Source: an uncultured Pelagibacteraceae bacterium (GTDB taxonomy: Bacteria; Pseudomonadota; Alphaproteobacteria; Pelagibacterales; Pelagibacteraceae). From it: DNA of 41,469 bases. Position numbers and translations under genes: made by a program. The stretch covers positions 1 through 41,469 of the forward strand of contig CACJIJ010000013.1 in assembly GCA_902593445.1 (NCBI GenBank), written 5' to 3'. Below the pieces are notes generated by a model. It was not told the DNA's origin. It did no database searches and was given only the letters and a program-made list of their open reading frames with translations. Within the stretch, counting starts at the first letter, position 1, and every line of letters begins with the position of its first letter. Below, one piece after another: positions 25,979 to 34,709 of the stretch.

Positions 25979-26971
25979 TTAAGCAGACTGCCCTACTCTT
26001 GTATCGACATTATTATATTTAATTTTGTCCATTATATGATCTATTTTCTTAACATCTGCATCTCTAACACACATATTTTCACTTAAGTATCTTTTCCAAT
26101 AACTTGCACCTGTTTGACCATGAAATAAACCAAGAGTATGTCTCATTATTTGATTTAACCTTGTTCCTTTTTTTAATTCATCTTTTACGTATGGTATAAG
26201 TTGTTCAATTACATCTTGTCGACTTGGAATGTTTTCATTATTAAAAATTTCTCTTTCAATATCTGCTAATAAATAAGGAGTATGATAAGCAGCTCTTCCT
26301 ATCATTACACCATCAGTTTTTTCTAAATGAGGTTTTATTTCATCAACAGAAGTTATTCCTCCATTTATAATCACCTCTTTATTAGGAAAATCTTCTTTTA
26401 ATTTATACACATACTCATATTTTAAAGGTGGGATATTTAAATTTTGCTTTGGTGTAAATTTACCTAACATTGCTTTTCTTGCATGAATGATGAAAGTTTT
26501 AACTCCAGTTGTTTTTAAAATAGAAATAAAGTTGTATAAATTTTCGTAATCTTCTACATCATCGTAACCAATTCTTGTTTTAATTGTTACTGGTAGTTTT
26601 GTAATTGATTGCATTTTGCTTAAACAATCTGCAACTAAATTTGGCTCTTTCATTAAACAAGCACCAAATCTATTTTTTTCAACTTTTTTACTAGGACAAC
26701 CTAAGTTTAGATTAATTTCATCATAACCAAAATCTTCACCTACTTTAGTGGCTTCTGCTAAAAGTTTAGGTGAAGAACCTCCCAATTGAAGTGCTACAGG
26801 TTTCTCATTAATATTAAACTCTAATAACTTTTTTTTATTTCCTCTGTTGATTGCTTCATCCACTACCATTTCGGTATACAAAAGTGTGTTTTTTGAAATT
26901 AATCTAAGAAAAAATCGTTCATGACGGTCTGTACAATCCATCATAGGAGCAACTGATACTTTCCTATTCAT
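25979..26971 (-). CDS. dusA: tRNA-dihydrouridine synthase A
   Basis: FMN-dependent enzyme that reduces uridine at position 20/20a in the tRNA D-loop. The 330 residues begin SVAPMMDCTDRHERFF, the DusA signature. NLNLGCPSKKVEKNRFGACLM carries the catalytic Cys105, and KTRIGYDD and HARKAMLGKFTPKQN complete the barrel motifs. The LGLFHGQTGASYWKRYLS end is also DusA-like, which separates it from DusB and DusC. It lies 22 bases after rpoZ. Confidence 0.95.
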   Translation of the reverse strand: MNRKVSVAPMMDCTDRHERFFLRLISKNTLLYTEMVVDEAINRGNKKKLLEFNINEKPVALQLGGSSPKLLAEATKVGEDFGYDEINLNLGCPSKKVEKNRFGACLMKEPNLVADCLSKMQSITKLPVTIKTRIGYDDVEDYENLYNFISILKTTGVKTFIIHARKAMLGKFTPKQNLNIPPLKYEYVYKLKEDFPNKEVIINGGITSVDEIKPHLEKTDGVMIGRAAYHTPYLLADIEREIFNNENIPSRQDVIEQLIPYVKDELKKGTRLNQIMRHTLGLFHGQTGASYWKRYLSENMCVRDADVKKIDHIMDKIKYNNVDTRVGQSA

Positions 26972-26993
26972 GTTATAACTTTATATTATTTTT

Positions 26994-27530
26994 TTAAGAG
27001 TTTGAAGCTTCTGTATCGTCTGAAGTTACGTCCACTTCTTGGTTTTCTGACTCTGATACTTCATCTAAAGAAACCTCTCCTTGCTCATTCATAGTTTCTT
27101 CACCCACTGAATTATCAACATCTGCCGTAGCTGTTTCAGATAGCTCGGCTAAATCTTCTTTTGTTACTTGAATTTTTTCTGGTGTTTTTCTAGCTCTTTT
27201 AGACGGTAAAATTGGAGTACCACTTTTTGAAATTTCGCCTTTATATAAATTTTCAAAATCATCACCTATATCCTCGTCATCTTCTGCAGTATCATCAACT
27301 TGTTCAACATGTTTTCTAAGCTTGTAAACTGCGCTATCAGTTAAATCTGAAACTTTAATTTTTTCTTCAGCAATTTCTCTTAAAGAAATAACAGTATTTT
27401 TGTCGTTATCTCTATCTATTGTTGGTTCTATTCCTGCATTAAGTTGAGTAGCTCTCTCTTTAGCAACAAGTACTAATTCATAAGGACTCTCTACTTTATC
27501 TATACAGTCTTCTACGGTAACTCTAGCCAT
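26994..27530 (-). CDS. rpoZ: RNA polymerase omega subunit with long acidic tail
   Basis: Small subunit that helps assemble RNA polymerase and can be a ppGpp site. The N-terminal 75 residues match omega: MARVTVEDCIDKV, YELVLVAKERATQLNAG, KNTVISLREIAEEKI. The remaining ~100 residues are very rich in Asp, Glu, Ser and Thr, with one basic patch (SKRARKTPEKIQ), and look disordered. At 178 residues it is much longer than the usual 70-130. The gene lies between the MFS and dusA genes; no spoT is adjacent in this window. Confidence 0.9.
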   Translation of the reverse strand: MARVTVEDCIDKVESPYELVLVAKERATQLNAGIEPTIDRDNDKNTVISLREIAEEKIKVSDLTDSAVYKLRKHVEQVDDTAEDDEDIGDDFENLYKGEISKSGTPILPSKRARKTPEKIQVTKEDLAELSETATADVDNSVGEETMNEQGEVSLDEVSESENQEVDVTSDDTEASNS

Positions 27531-27574
27531 GCGGAGTATCTACACAGTGAGTCTTTAAAAATCAAGGGCTATTT

Positions 27575-28780
27575 TTATAAATAATGGGGATTTAACTTAT
27601 TTTTAACTAAATAAAGAAGAATAATTGAACCAAAGATATAAGTTCCTGAAACAACAGCTATTTGTTCAATTGAAAAGCCAATATCAATTAAAAAGCCAAA
27701 TAGAGCCGTACCAAATGCTGTTGAAAATACCATCAATGCAGTTGTTAAGGCTTTTATGGACCCAATATATTTAACACCATAAATCTCAGCCCATGTTGAA
27801 GAACCAAGAACATTTGCCAGGCCATTAGTTACTCCAAGTAAACCAAAAAACACAAAAGATGATAATGGTGCATTAAAATAGCAAAGAACTACAGTTGAAA
27901 AAAAAAGTGGAACATTCATATAAATTAACAATTTTCTACTTGAAAATTTATCAATTAAAAAACCAGATATAAAAAGAGTAATGACTGATAAAATAGAGTA
28001 AGCCATAAATGATTGTGCAATCACATAAGGTCCCCAGTCTTTTGAAGAAGATATAAAAGACTGATAAACAAAAGATCCTGTTGCAATCCATGGCATAGCT
28101 AGCATTGTCATACAGATGATGTAAAATCTATAATCTTTTAAAACTTCTATTCTTTTCCATTGTTTAATTTTTTTATTATCCTCTTCTATTTTAGATTCTT
28201 CTCTCGTATCAAGCTTAACCTCTTTAACTAAAAGAAAAGTTGCAACAGGCAAAAAAAGTATAACTAAAATAGAAATTGAAACCCAAATATCTCTCCATTC
28301 TATAAAAGTTAATAAAAAAACAATTAAAACTGGCATTATAAATTCAGCTAATGACAAACCTAACCAACCTGTGCTTAAAGCTCTTCCTCTGTTTTTTTCA
28401 AAAAATCGAGATATGGTTGTCGTTGCAGTGTGACTTGATAATCCTTGTCCAGCTAAACGCATTAAAAAAATTCCTACAAATAAAAATATAACTGATGAAA
28501 TTTTTGAAAATATAAAACAGGAAGCTGATAAAAAAATTATTACATAAGATGCAAATTTTAATATATTTACATCATCAATTTTTTTTCCAATCCAAACTAA
28601 AACAATACTACTTAATAAAGTGGCTGATGCATAAATTGAGCCAAATTGTCCATGTGTAATTGATAATGTGTCTCTAATACTGGAATTAAATAAGCCAAGA
28701 AAAAAACTCTGTCCAAAACTTGAAAAAAATGTAAAAATAAATCCAAATACAATTACTTTTAAACTTAAACTTTTAAACAT
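27575..28780 (-). CDS. Major facilitator superfamily transporter
   Basis: A 401-residue inner-membrane transporter with about twelve hydrophobic helices and a central charged loop (EVKLDTREESKIEEDNKKIK, about 187-206) between the two six-helix halves. The loop after helix 2 has WIGKKIDD, an MFS motif A variant. GQGLSSHTATTTISRFFEKNRGRALS resembles the monocarboxylate or oxalate/formate-type families. Substrate unknown. It diverges from the 3-hydroxyisobutyrate-dehydrogenase-like gene with only 11 bases between the start codons, and precedes rpoZ by 44 bases. Confidence 0.85.
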   Translation of the reverse strand: MFKSLSLKVIVFGFIFTFFSSFGQSFFLGLFNSSIRDTLSITHGQFGSIYASATLLSSIVLVWIGKKIDDVNILKFASYVIIFLSASCFIFSKISSVIFLFVGIFLMRLAGQGLSSHTATTTISRFFEKNRGRALSTGWLGLSLAEFIMPVLIVFLLTFIEWRDIWVSISILVILFLPVATFLLVKEVKLDTREESKIEEDNKKIKQWKRIEVLKDYRFYIICMTMLAMPWIATGSFVYQSFISSSKDWGPYVIAQSFMAYSILSVITLFISGFLIDKFSSRKLLIYMNVPLFFSTVVLCYFNAPLSSFVFFGLLGVTNGLANVLGSSTWAEIYGVKYIGSIKALTTALMVFSTAFGTALFGFLIDIGFSIEQIAVVSGTYIFGSIILLYLVKNKLNPHYL

Positions 28781-28791
28781 AGAAAAAAATT

Positions 28792-29667
28792 ATGACTTGT
28801 AATGTTGCTTTCATAGGTCTTGGGGTTATGGGCTACCCAATGGCTGGATATATATCAAAAGCCGGACACAATGTAACTGTTTTTAATAGAACTAAATCTA
28901 AAGCTGAAAAATGGATTGGTGAATATAAAGGTAAAATGGCCAATACACCTGCGGAGGCCGCAGATGGTGCTGATTTCATTTTTACATGTGTTGGTAATGA
29001 CGATGATTTAAGAGAAGTAGCAACTGGGGAAAATGGATTATTTAACACAGCAAAAGCTGGGTCTATTTTTATTGATAACTCAACTGTATCCGCAGAGGTA
29101 TCAAGAGAATTAAATAAAAAAGCAATTGATAAAGGTTTTAATTTTTTAGATGCTCCTATTTCAGGAGGTCAAGCTGGCGCTGAAGGCGGAATACTAACAG
29201 TAATGGTTGGTGGTGATGAAGAAGTGTTTAAAAAGGCTGAGCCTGTAATTGATTGTTATAGTAAAAAAGTAAAATTAATTGGTCCTTGTGGAAGTGGTCA
29301 GTTAACAAAGATGATGAACCAAATGTGTATTGCTGGAACAGTCCAAGGTTTATCTGAAGCAATTAATTTTGGAATAAACGCCGGTTTAGATATGGATAAA
29401 GTTATGGAAACTATATCTAAAGGTGCAGCACAATCTTGGCAGATGGAAAATAGATACCGAACTATGACAGATGATAAGTTTGATTATGGTTTTGCTATTG
29501 ATTGGATGAGAAAAGATTTAAAAATTGCAATTGAAGAAGCAAAGAAAAATGGCTCACCTGTTCCTATAACAGAAATTATTGATGGTTATTATGCTGAGGT
29601 TCAAGAAATGGGTGGAAACCGTTGGGATAGTTCAGGTTTGATTGCTAGATTAAAAAAGAAAAAATAA
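28792..29667 (+). CDS. NAD(P)-dependent beta-hydroxyacid dehydrogenase (3-hydroxyisobutyrate dehydrogenase family)
   Basis: A 291-residue oxidoreductase of the beta-hydroxyacid dehydrogenase family (3-hydroxyisobutyrate, tartronate semialdehyde, succinic semialdehyde or glyoxylate as substrates). The Rossmann motif IGLGVMGYPMAG (8-19) is followed by FNRTKSK, where the Arg after the second strand suggests NADP preference. The substrate motif is DAPISGGQAGAEGG (120-133) and the catalytic Lys173 lies in GQLTKMMNQ. The exact substrate cannot be fixed. It leads a three-gene + operon and shares an 11-base divergent gap with the MFS gene, hinting at a functional link. Confidence 0.88.
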   Translation: MTCNVAFIGLGVMGYPMAGYISKAGHNVTVFNRTKSKAEKWIGEYKGKMANTPAEAADGADFIFTCVGNDDDLREVATGENGLFNTAKAGSIFIDNSTVSAEVSRELNKKAIDKGFNFLDAPISGGQAGAEGGILTVMVGGDEEVFKKAEPVIDCYSKKVKLIGPCGSGQLTKMMNQMCIAGTVQGLSEAINFGINAGLDMDKVMETISKGAAQSWQMENRYRTMTDDKFDYGFAIDWMRKDLKIAIEEAKKNGSPVPITEIIDGYYAEVQEMGGNRWDSSGLIARLKKKK

Positions 29668-29672
29668 TATTT

Positions 29673-30278
29673 GTGACAGATACAGTTCCTTACTACGAGG
29701 ACTTTGCAGAGATCAAAAAGAAAATTTGGTCTATGTTGGATAATGCTGTTAAAGATAGAAGTTCACCTTTTAGAATACCTGTATTTATTTGTGGGGATCA
29801 ATCTGATCTAGATGGAAGAATTGTAGTTTTAAGAAAGTCAGACCAGTCAAATAATATAGTACAATATCATAGTGACATTCGATCAGATAAAATAGAAAAG
29901 CTAAAAGCAAATAAAAATGCTGCAATGTTATTTTATGATAAAGATGAAAAGATACAGGTCAGATTAAAAGTAGAATGCATTATTAATCACAATAATGATG
30001 TAACAAAAGAATCTTGGTCTAAAACCCAGCATATAAGTAGAAAATGTTATTTAGTCGATAATGGACCTGGAACTGAGTCAGACCTACCAACCTCTGGACT
30101 AAAACCAGAATTAGATAATTTTGATTACACCAAAGAACAAAGCGAAGAAGGTTATAAAAACTTTACAGTTATTCAATGTAAAATCAGATCCATAGAATGG
30201 CTTTATTTAGCTGCTAAAGGCCACAGAAGAGCAAAGTTTAATTTGGAAAACAATAAAGACACCTGGTTAGTTCCATAG
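29673..30278 (+). CDS. Pyridoxamine 5'-phosphate oxidase-like FMN-binding protein
   Basis: A 201-residue split-barrel flavin protein of the PNPOx-related family. Visible parts are SPFRIPVFICGDQ, DGRIVVLRKSD, YHSDIRSDKIEKLKANKNAAMLFYD (the FMN-phosphate region) and a C-terminal IEWLYLAAKGHRRAKF. It lacks features needed to call it the true vitamin B6 enzyme PdxH, and relatives include poorly characterised oxidases. The start is GTG at 29673, five bases after the preceding gene, with no Shine-Dalgarno. Its stop touches the next ATG. Confidence 0.8.
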   Translation: MTDTVPYYEDFAEIKKKIWSMLDNAVKDRSSPFRIPVFICGDQSDLDGRIVVLRKSDQSNNIVQYHSDIRSDKIEKLKANKNAAMLFYDKDEKIQVRLKVECIINHNNDVTKESWSKTQHISRKCYLVDNGPGTESDLPTSGLKPELDNFDYTKEQSEEGYKNFTVIQCKIRSIEWLYLAAKGHRRAKFNLENNKDTWLVP

Positions 30279-30482
30279 ATGGTTACTGGATACATATTTA
30301 CAGCATTTCTTATTATTTTAGGTTTAGCTGTAATGAGATTTGGCAGCATTCATTTTAAAAAATTTAAAGAGGGTAAAACTAAAATTAAATCAAAGTTAAG
30401 TGGACAATTATCTTTTTTAATCTTGCTTATAGCTATAATTGGGTTGATAGTTTATTCGATTAACGATCTCTTATTTAATTAA
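30279..30482 (+). CDS. Small membrane protein with two helices, unknown
   Basis: A 67-residue protein that I do not recognise. Residues 4-21 and about 45-63 are strongly hydrophobic, joined by a Lys-rich loop (HFKKFKEGKTKIKSK), which should lie in the cytoplasm. It starts immediately after the stop of the PNPOx-like gene and ends 17 bases before the convergent secreted-protein gene. The consistent two-helix design and operon position support a real gene. Confidence 0.6.
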   Translation: MVTGYIFTAFLIILGLAVMRFGSIHFKKFKEGKTKIKSKLSGQLSFLILLIAIIGLIVYSINDLLFN

Positions 30483-30499
30483 ATAACTGACTATTTTTT

Positions 30500-31084
30500 T
30501 CATTTTGATATTTTTTTATCATTAAGCTTTGTCATTGCTCTGCCAGTAGAAAATGTATAATCGTTGTCATCCATTAATTTCCCAGCTCCATCGTAAAGTT
30601 TCCAATTAAATTTTATTTTATCCTTTTGTTTTTTTCCTAGTTTTAAAATAGTTAATTCAATTTTTCTTGTTTTTCCTCCAGAAGATCCGTTAAATGTTCT
30701 TTTTTCTCCTTCTTTCCAAACTCCTAAAGGAAATTTACATCCATTTACAATTATTCTTCCACCACGCCTACTATCCCAAACTCTTCCAATACATTGTCCA
30801 TCATTAGTAACAGTAAAAAGTTGGGTTTTTACTCCACTTTGACCTTTTCTTGTTCTTTTATAAACTTTAATTTTCTCACCTGTATTTGGATTTTTCCAAT
30901 CTTCAGGTCCTACTATTTTTTTTCTTTTCTTTTCTCCAAAGACTAAATTGGCTTTTGTAAATTTAATTTCTGTATCATCACGAATTTCCCCACCTGTGAA
31001 TAATTCAAGTGGTATAAATCTTTCGTTTGCTTGAGATAATTGAGAAATTAAAGAAATTATTAAAATTAAAAAAATTTTTTTCAT
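30500..31084 (-). CDS. Secreted protein of unknown family
   Basis: A 194-residue protein with a signal peptide (KKIFLILIISLISQLSQA, likely cut after residue 19). The mature part is basic and beta-rich: FTGGEIRDDTEIKF, an EDWKNPNTGEKIKVYKRTR segment, and a pair of cysteines in DGQCIGRVWD and NGCKFPLGVW that may form a disulfide. I know no family or catalytic motif for it. It overlaps the DUF1330 gene by 4 bases and ends the six-gene leftward operon that also encodes a secreted hydrolase and a secreted metzincin-like protein, so it may act with them in the periplasm. Confidence 0.7.
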   Translation of the reverse strand: MKKIFLILIISLISQLSQANERFIPLELFTGGEIRDDTEIKFTKANLVFGEKKRKKIVGPEDWKNPNTGEKIKVYKRTRKGQSGVKTQLFTVTNDGQCIGRVWDSRRGGRIIVNGCKFPLGVWKEGEKRTFNGSSGGKTRKIELTILKLGKKQKDKIKFNWKLYDGAGKLMDDNDYTFSTGRAMTKLNDKKISK

Positions 31085-31371
31085 ACGCCTCTAATAATAA
31101 TATTTGTCCCCTCAGAATTATCTAGTCTTATTTGCTTTATTGGTTTGTACTCTTCAGAATTGTACCATTCTAATGCTTTTTCATAACTAGGAAACTTAAG
31201 CACAATAATTCTAGGAAATTTTGTTTCTCCATCAAATATTTGAAATTCACCAGCTCTTACCAAAAATTCTCCACCAAATTTTTTTACAATTGGATTTACT
31301 TTTTCAACATACTCTTTGTAATTTTCAGAGTTTGTGATTTTTAATTGTGCAATTACATATCCTGCTGGCAT
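31081..31371 (-). CDS. DUF1330-family protein
   Basis: A 96-residue dimeric alpha-beta barrel-type small protein of the DUF1330 family, function unknown. It follows the family line: YVIAQLKITNSENYKEYV, then a GGEFLVRAGEFQIFDGE turn, RIIVLKFPSYEKALEWYNSEEYKPI, and a C-terminal NIIIRGV strand. A strong Shine-Dalgarno (GAGGAGAGAG, just before the ATG) is unusual for this window and suggests good expression. Related folds include monooxygenases and stress-response proteins. Confidence 0.88.
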   Translation of the reverse strand: MPAGYVIAQLKITNSENYKEYVEKVNPIVKKFGGEFLVRAGEFQIFDGETKFPRIIVLKFPSYEKALEWYNSEEYKPIKQIRLDNSEGTNIIIRGV

Positions 31372-31390
31372 TACTCTCTCCTCTTATTTT

Positions 31391-32308
31391 TTAACTATCC
31401 CAAAGCCAAGCAGCTCCTCTAACACCACTTGAATCACCGTGAATATTTTTTAAAACTTTTGTTTTTACTTTATTAGAAAAAGTATATTTTGGAATAAGAT
31501 TTGGAATATTCAAATAAAATCTGTCTATATTCGACATCCCTCCACCAAGTATAATAGCATCTGGATCAAATATTCCAATCATCACGGCCATCAATCTTGC
31601 CATTCTGTCTTCATACAAACCTAATTCTAAATTTGCTCTAGGATCTTTATCTAAATCAAGTTGTACAATTTCCTCAGATGAAAAATCTGTATTATATTTT
31701 TGATTAAATCTATCTTTAAATCCTATACCAGACATGAATTGTTCTGCACATAAAGGCCTACCACAATTCATTGATGGACAATCAATCATTGTTTCTTGTT
31801 CTTCTTTTGTTGGATAAGGTAATGGTTGGTGACCCCAATCGCCTGCGATTTGATTGGAACCTTCAATAATTTCTTTTTTGTAAGATAAAGCACCTCCAAA
31901 ACCTGTACCTATTATTATTCCAAAAATTGATTGATAATCTTTACCTGCTCCATCAACAGCTTCTGACAAAGTAAAACAGTTAGCATCATTCATTAATTTT
32001 ACTTTTCTATTTATTGTATTTTGTAAATCTTTCTGAAAAGGTTTGTCATTTAACCATAATGAATTAGCGTTTGTTATTAAACCTGTCTCTTTTGATGAAA
32101 ATCCTGGTATACCAACTCCAACTGTACATTTTTCATCACAAAGTTTATCAAATTCTTCTACAAGTTTTTTTACTACTTCAATTCCTGAATCGTAATTTCT
32201 TTCATAAGAATATCTTTTTCTCTCAACTTGTTTTCCATTTTGATCTAAAAGAATTCCTTCAATTTTTGTACCCCCATAATCGATGCCAATTTTAAATTTT
32301 TTATTCAT
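31391..32308 (-). CDS. ROK-family sugar kinase (fructokinase/N-acetylglucosamine kinase-like)
   Basis: A 305-residue ATP-dependent hexokinase of the ROK family. The phosphate-binding motif GIDYGGTKIEG lies at 8-18, the catalytic Asp108 is in LMNDANCF, and GTGFGG lies at 134-139. The zinc site is complete: His160 (GDWGHQPL) with Cys177, Cys182 and Cys187 (DCPSMNCGRPLCAE). The EQFMSG that follows fits Mak or NagK more than a transcription repressor, and there is no DNA-binding domain. Substrate uncertain. It shares one base with the metzincin-like gene stop. Confidence 0.9.
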   Translation of the reverse strand: MNKKFKIGIDYGGTKIEGILLDQNGKQVERKRYSYERNYDSGIEVVKKLVEEFDKLCDEKCTVGVGIPGFSSKETGLITNANSLWLNDKPFQKDLQNTINRKVKLMNDANCFTLSEAVDGAGKDYQSIFGIIIGTGFGGALSYKKEIIEGSNQIAGDWGHQPLPYPTKEEQETMIDCPSMNCGRPLCAEQFMSGIGFKDRFNQKYNTDFSSEEIVQLDLDKDPRANLELGLYEDRMARLMAVMIGIFDPDAIILGGGMSNIDRFYLNIPNLIPKYTFSNKVKTKVLKNIHGDSSGVRGAAWLWDS

Positions 32309-33639
32309 TAAAAATCTAATTTAGCTAAACAATTTAATGAATTTTCGTGACTATATTTGCTTAATCTTCTTGTTGTGACACAACCTTTTAAATAAGGAAG
32401 TAATTGTGGATCCAATTCTGTTGGGGTTAAGTATACACTTTTCTTTAAATCCATTGGACAATTTGAATTAGAATGACCGTAATATTCAGTATTTTTTTTA
32501 TCAATATTGTTAGCATCGCCCCCCATATCACTCATGATATCTCCACTGTATTTTAAGTGATCATTTTTTCCCCATCTACTATTTTTTTCTGTTACTGCGC
32601 CAGGTGCACATAACTGCACAAAACCTAAGGCATGAAATATTTCATGAAGATGATGCTTCCATGAGTCTTGAGTACCGTGACCCAAATATGTAACACCAGA
32701 TATAATTTCTACATTTCCTTTGTCTCCAAATAGCATTGCTTGCCCAACTTGTCCTCTTTCATCTCTATATTTGTCCTGATAAAAAATAGTATAAATTTTT
32801 TTGGGATGGTAAAACCCATTCTTTACTGCCATGCCTGTTAGATAAGTAGCTGCATCATCAGCATTTATTTGTTTTTTTGTTCTGTCTACTCTTAAAAAAC
32901 TTACATCAAGTTTACCATCTTTAGTTAAATCTAATCTTAATTCTTTTCCTTTTGTTTTCTTTTTCATAATTCTGTTGGCCTTAAAAACAATTTTTTCGAT
33001 TATCCCTTTCACATCAAATTGTTTATCTTTAGAGTCAGCGGATAGAATATATATTGCATGAACTTGATAGTCATCTGTAACATCCTCCTGATCAAATAAA
33101 GAACGTCCAGGAATCTCGTCCTCTTTCTTTTTATATTTAAGATTATTTTTTTGCTGTTTATATTTTACAAAATCGTTATCATTCGATTTTACATTCCAAC
33201 GTCCATCGAATGTAAAATCACTATCTTCATCTGTTGTTTCATTTTTTTGTTTTTTAGCTAATGTTTTTTTAAACATTGCCATTCTTCTTTCAGATAATTG
33301 CCAAACTATTTTTTGATTTTCTGCAAACAAAAAGCATTCTCCTGTTCCTCGACTTTTCGAATTTTTTGTACAATTTTTGAACCCTTTTTTATGAGCTTTT
33401 TCAATAGTCTTAGATGCTTGCCAAGTCCATGAATATTCTCCGCTTGAAGTATCACATGCTAAATACACTACGCTTTTATATTTTGGTTTTTTTTTTAAGT
33501 ATTCTTGAAGCTCAAAGTAGGCATCAAGTGCACCTACTGTACACTTCAAACTATTTATTTTTCCTGGTTCTTTAATTTCCGCTTGAGAATAATTTAAAAA
33601 TGAAAAAAATAATAATATTAAAAATAAAAATATTTTCAT
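32308..33639 (-). CDS. Secreted metzincin-like zinc protein
   Basis: A 443-residue exported protein; the signal peptide runs to about SQA (20). Residues 30-115 form a small Cys-containing domain (ACDTSSGEYSWTW, FKNCTKNSKSRGTGECFLFAENQKIVW) resembling small periplasmic domains in alphaproteobacteria. After a Lys-rich, low-complexity linker, the C-terminal part holds HEIFHALG (332-339), a zinc-protease HExxH motif followed by Gly. The canonical third His is Gln342, but a downstream His361 next to DIMSDMGGD (367-375) may act as third ligand and Met-turn. A protease function is likely by motif but unproven. It overlaps the hydrolase gene by 4 bases. Confidence 0.65.
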   Translation of the reverse strand: MKIFLFLILLFFSFLNYSQAEIKEPGKINSLKCTVGALDAYFELQEYLKKKPKYKSVVYLACDTSSGEYSWTWQASKTIEKAHKKGFKNCTKNSKSRGTGECFLFAENQKIVWQLSERRMAMFKKTLAKKQKNETTDEDSDFTFDGRWNVKSNDNDFVKYKQQKNNLKYKKKEDEIPGRSLFDQEDVTDDYQVHAIYILSADSKDKQFDVKGIIEKIVFKANRIMKKKTKGKELRLDLTKDGKLDVSFLRVDRTKKQINADDAATYLTGMAVKNGFYHPKKIYTIFYQDKYRDERGQVGQAMLFGDKGNVEIISGVTYLGHGTQDSWKHHLHEIFHALGFVQLCAPGAVTEKNSRWGKNDHLKYSGDIMSDMGGDANNIDKKNTEYYGHSNSNCPMDLKKSVYLTPTELDPQLLPYLKGCVTTRRLSKYSHENSLNCLAKLDF

Positions 33640-34709
33640 TTAACTTTTGATGCTATAAAATCTAATATTTGTGGATAATACGAGTCGAAGCACTCCCGAT
33701 ATAACATATTGTGACCTTTGGCCTTCTTCTTCATTGCTTTTTTTTCTTTTTTATCAACAGCAATAAATTTTTTTGCACTGGTGAGTTTCTTTTTTCCATC
33801 GGGCCAAACTTCTTCCCATCCACCATGCATTCTTGGCAAGTTTTCACAAAGCTTTCCATTGACTGATATTTCCTTACCACCTTTAGCATTATGACCTGGT
33901 AATTTAATCATTTTTGCTCCAGGTATATCACCTATCCATTTTAAATCTTGGTAACTTGCTCTCCAATCTTCTCCCCCATCGACTGGACTTGAATAAATTA
34001 TTGCATCGAGTTTTTTAAATTTTTTCATTTCATCAATTAATATTTTTCTCACAGGTCCATTAGGCTTTCTATCCCAACAATTAGGCATGTAAGAAATTGC
34101 AGCATTAAATGCATCAGGATATTTACCTTCTAGCCTTAATGCATTCCATCCTCCGCAAGAATGGCCTGATAAAAATATTTGATCTCGAGGGGTGCCTTTA
34201 TCTGCAAAATAATTAATAATTTCTATTGTTCTTTTTTCCCTTAAATAGGTTGGGAAGTCATTTAAGACACACTCATGCCATTCTTGATGCCAAGCGCCCT
34301 TTAACTTCCACCCACAAGCATATCCAATTTCTTTACCTTTATAGGGATCATTTTTTTTATCTATCAAACTTCCATTCATCCATAATACAATTTCTTTTCC
34401 ATTTATTTTTTTTCCTGAAAGTTGTGGTGCCATAAGTTTTGCTAAATAAAGATCCCAGCCTGGGCCCCAGCCTTTATTCCATCCCCAACCACCGTGATTA
34501 TATATAACGATAATTTTATCCTTTGGATTATCTATATCTCTACCTTTTATAATTTTCAGTTTTTTACCTTCGTGCCAAACAAATGCATCAAAATTTTTAG
34601 GTTTTTCATAATTAGATGATTTAAATAATAAATATTCAATTTCTTTTGCAAATGAAATGTTAATAATTAATAAATTAAAAAATATTATTAGTGTTAAAAA
34701 TTTTCTCAT
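33636..34709 (-). CDS. Secreted alpha/beta hydrolase
   Basis: A 357-residue exported hydrolase with a signal peptide ending near FAKE (21). The oxyanion region is YNHGGWGW (His72-Gly73-Gly74) and the nucleophile elbow is GHSCGG with Ser184. The catalytic His is probably His333 in KGHNMLY, near the C-terminus, with His273 as an alternative; the Asp may be one of those in DGGEDW. The sequence recalls dienelactone-hydrolase or esterase families. Substrate unknown. It is translated in tandem with a gamma-carbonic-anhydrase-like protein (1-base overlap) and a metzincin-like protein. Confidence 0.8.
   Translation of the reverse strand: MRKFLTLIIFFNLLIINISFAKEIEYLLFKSSNYEKPKNFDAFVWHEGKKLKIIKGRDIDNPKDKIIVIYNHGGWGWNKGWGPGWDLYLAKLMAPQLSGKKINGKEIVLWMNGSLIDKKNDPYKGKEIGYACGWKLKGAWHQEWHECVLNDFPTYLREKRTIEIINYFADKGTPRDQIFLSGHSCGGWNALRLEGKYPDAFNAAISYMPNCWDRKPNGPVRKILIDEMKKFKKLDAIIYSSPVDGGEDWRASYQDLKWIGDIPGAKMIKLPGHNAKGGKEISVNGKLCENLPRMHGGWEEVWPDGKKKLTSAKKFIAVDKKEKKAMKKKAKGHNMLYRECFDSYYPQILDFIASKVK

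Noticed and set aside
30483..30499. AAATA...TATTT small hairpin between convergent genes as a terminator
   Set aside because: Only five A-T pairs in a 17-base gap; too weak to claim by eye.
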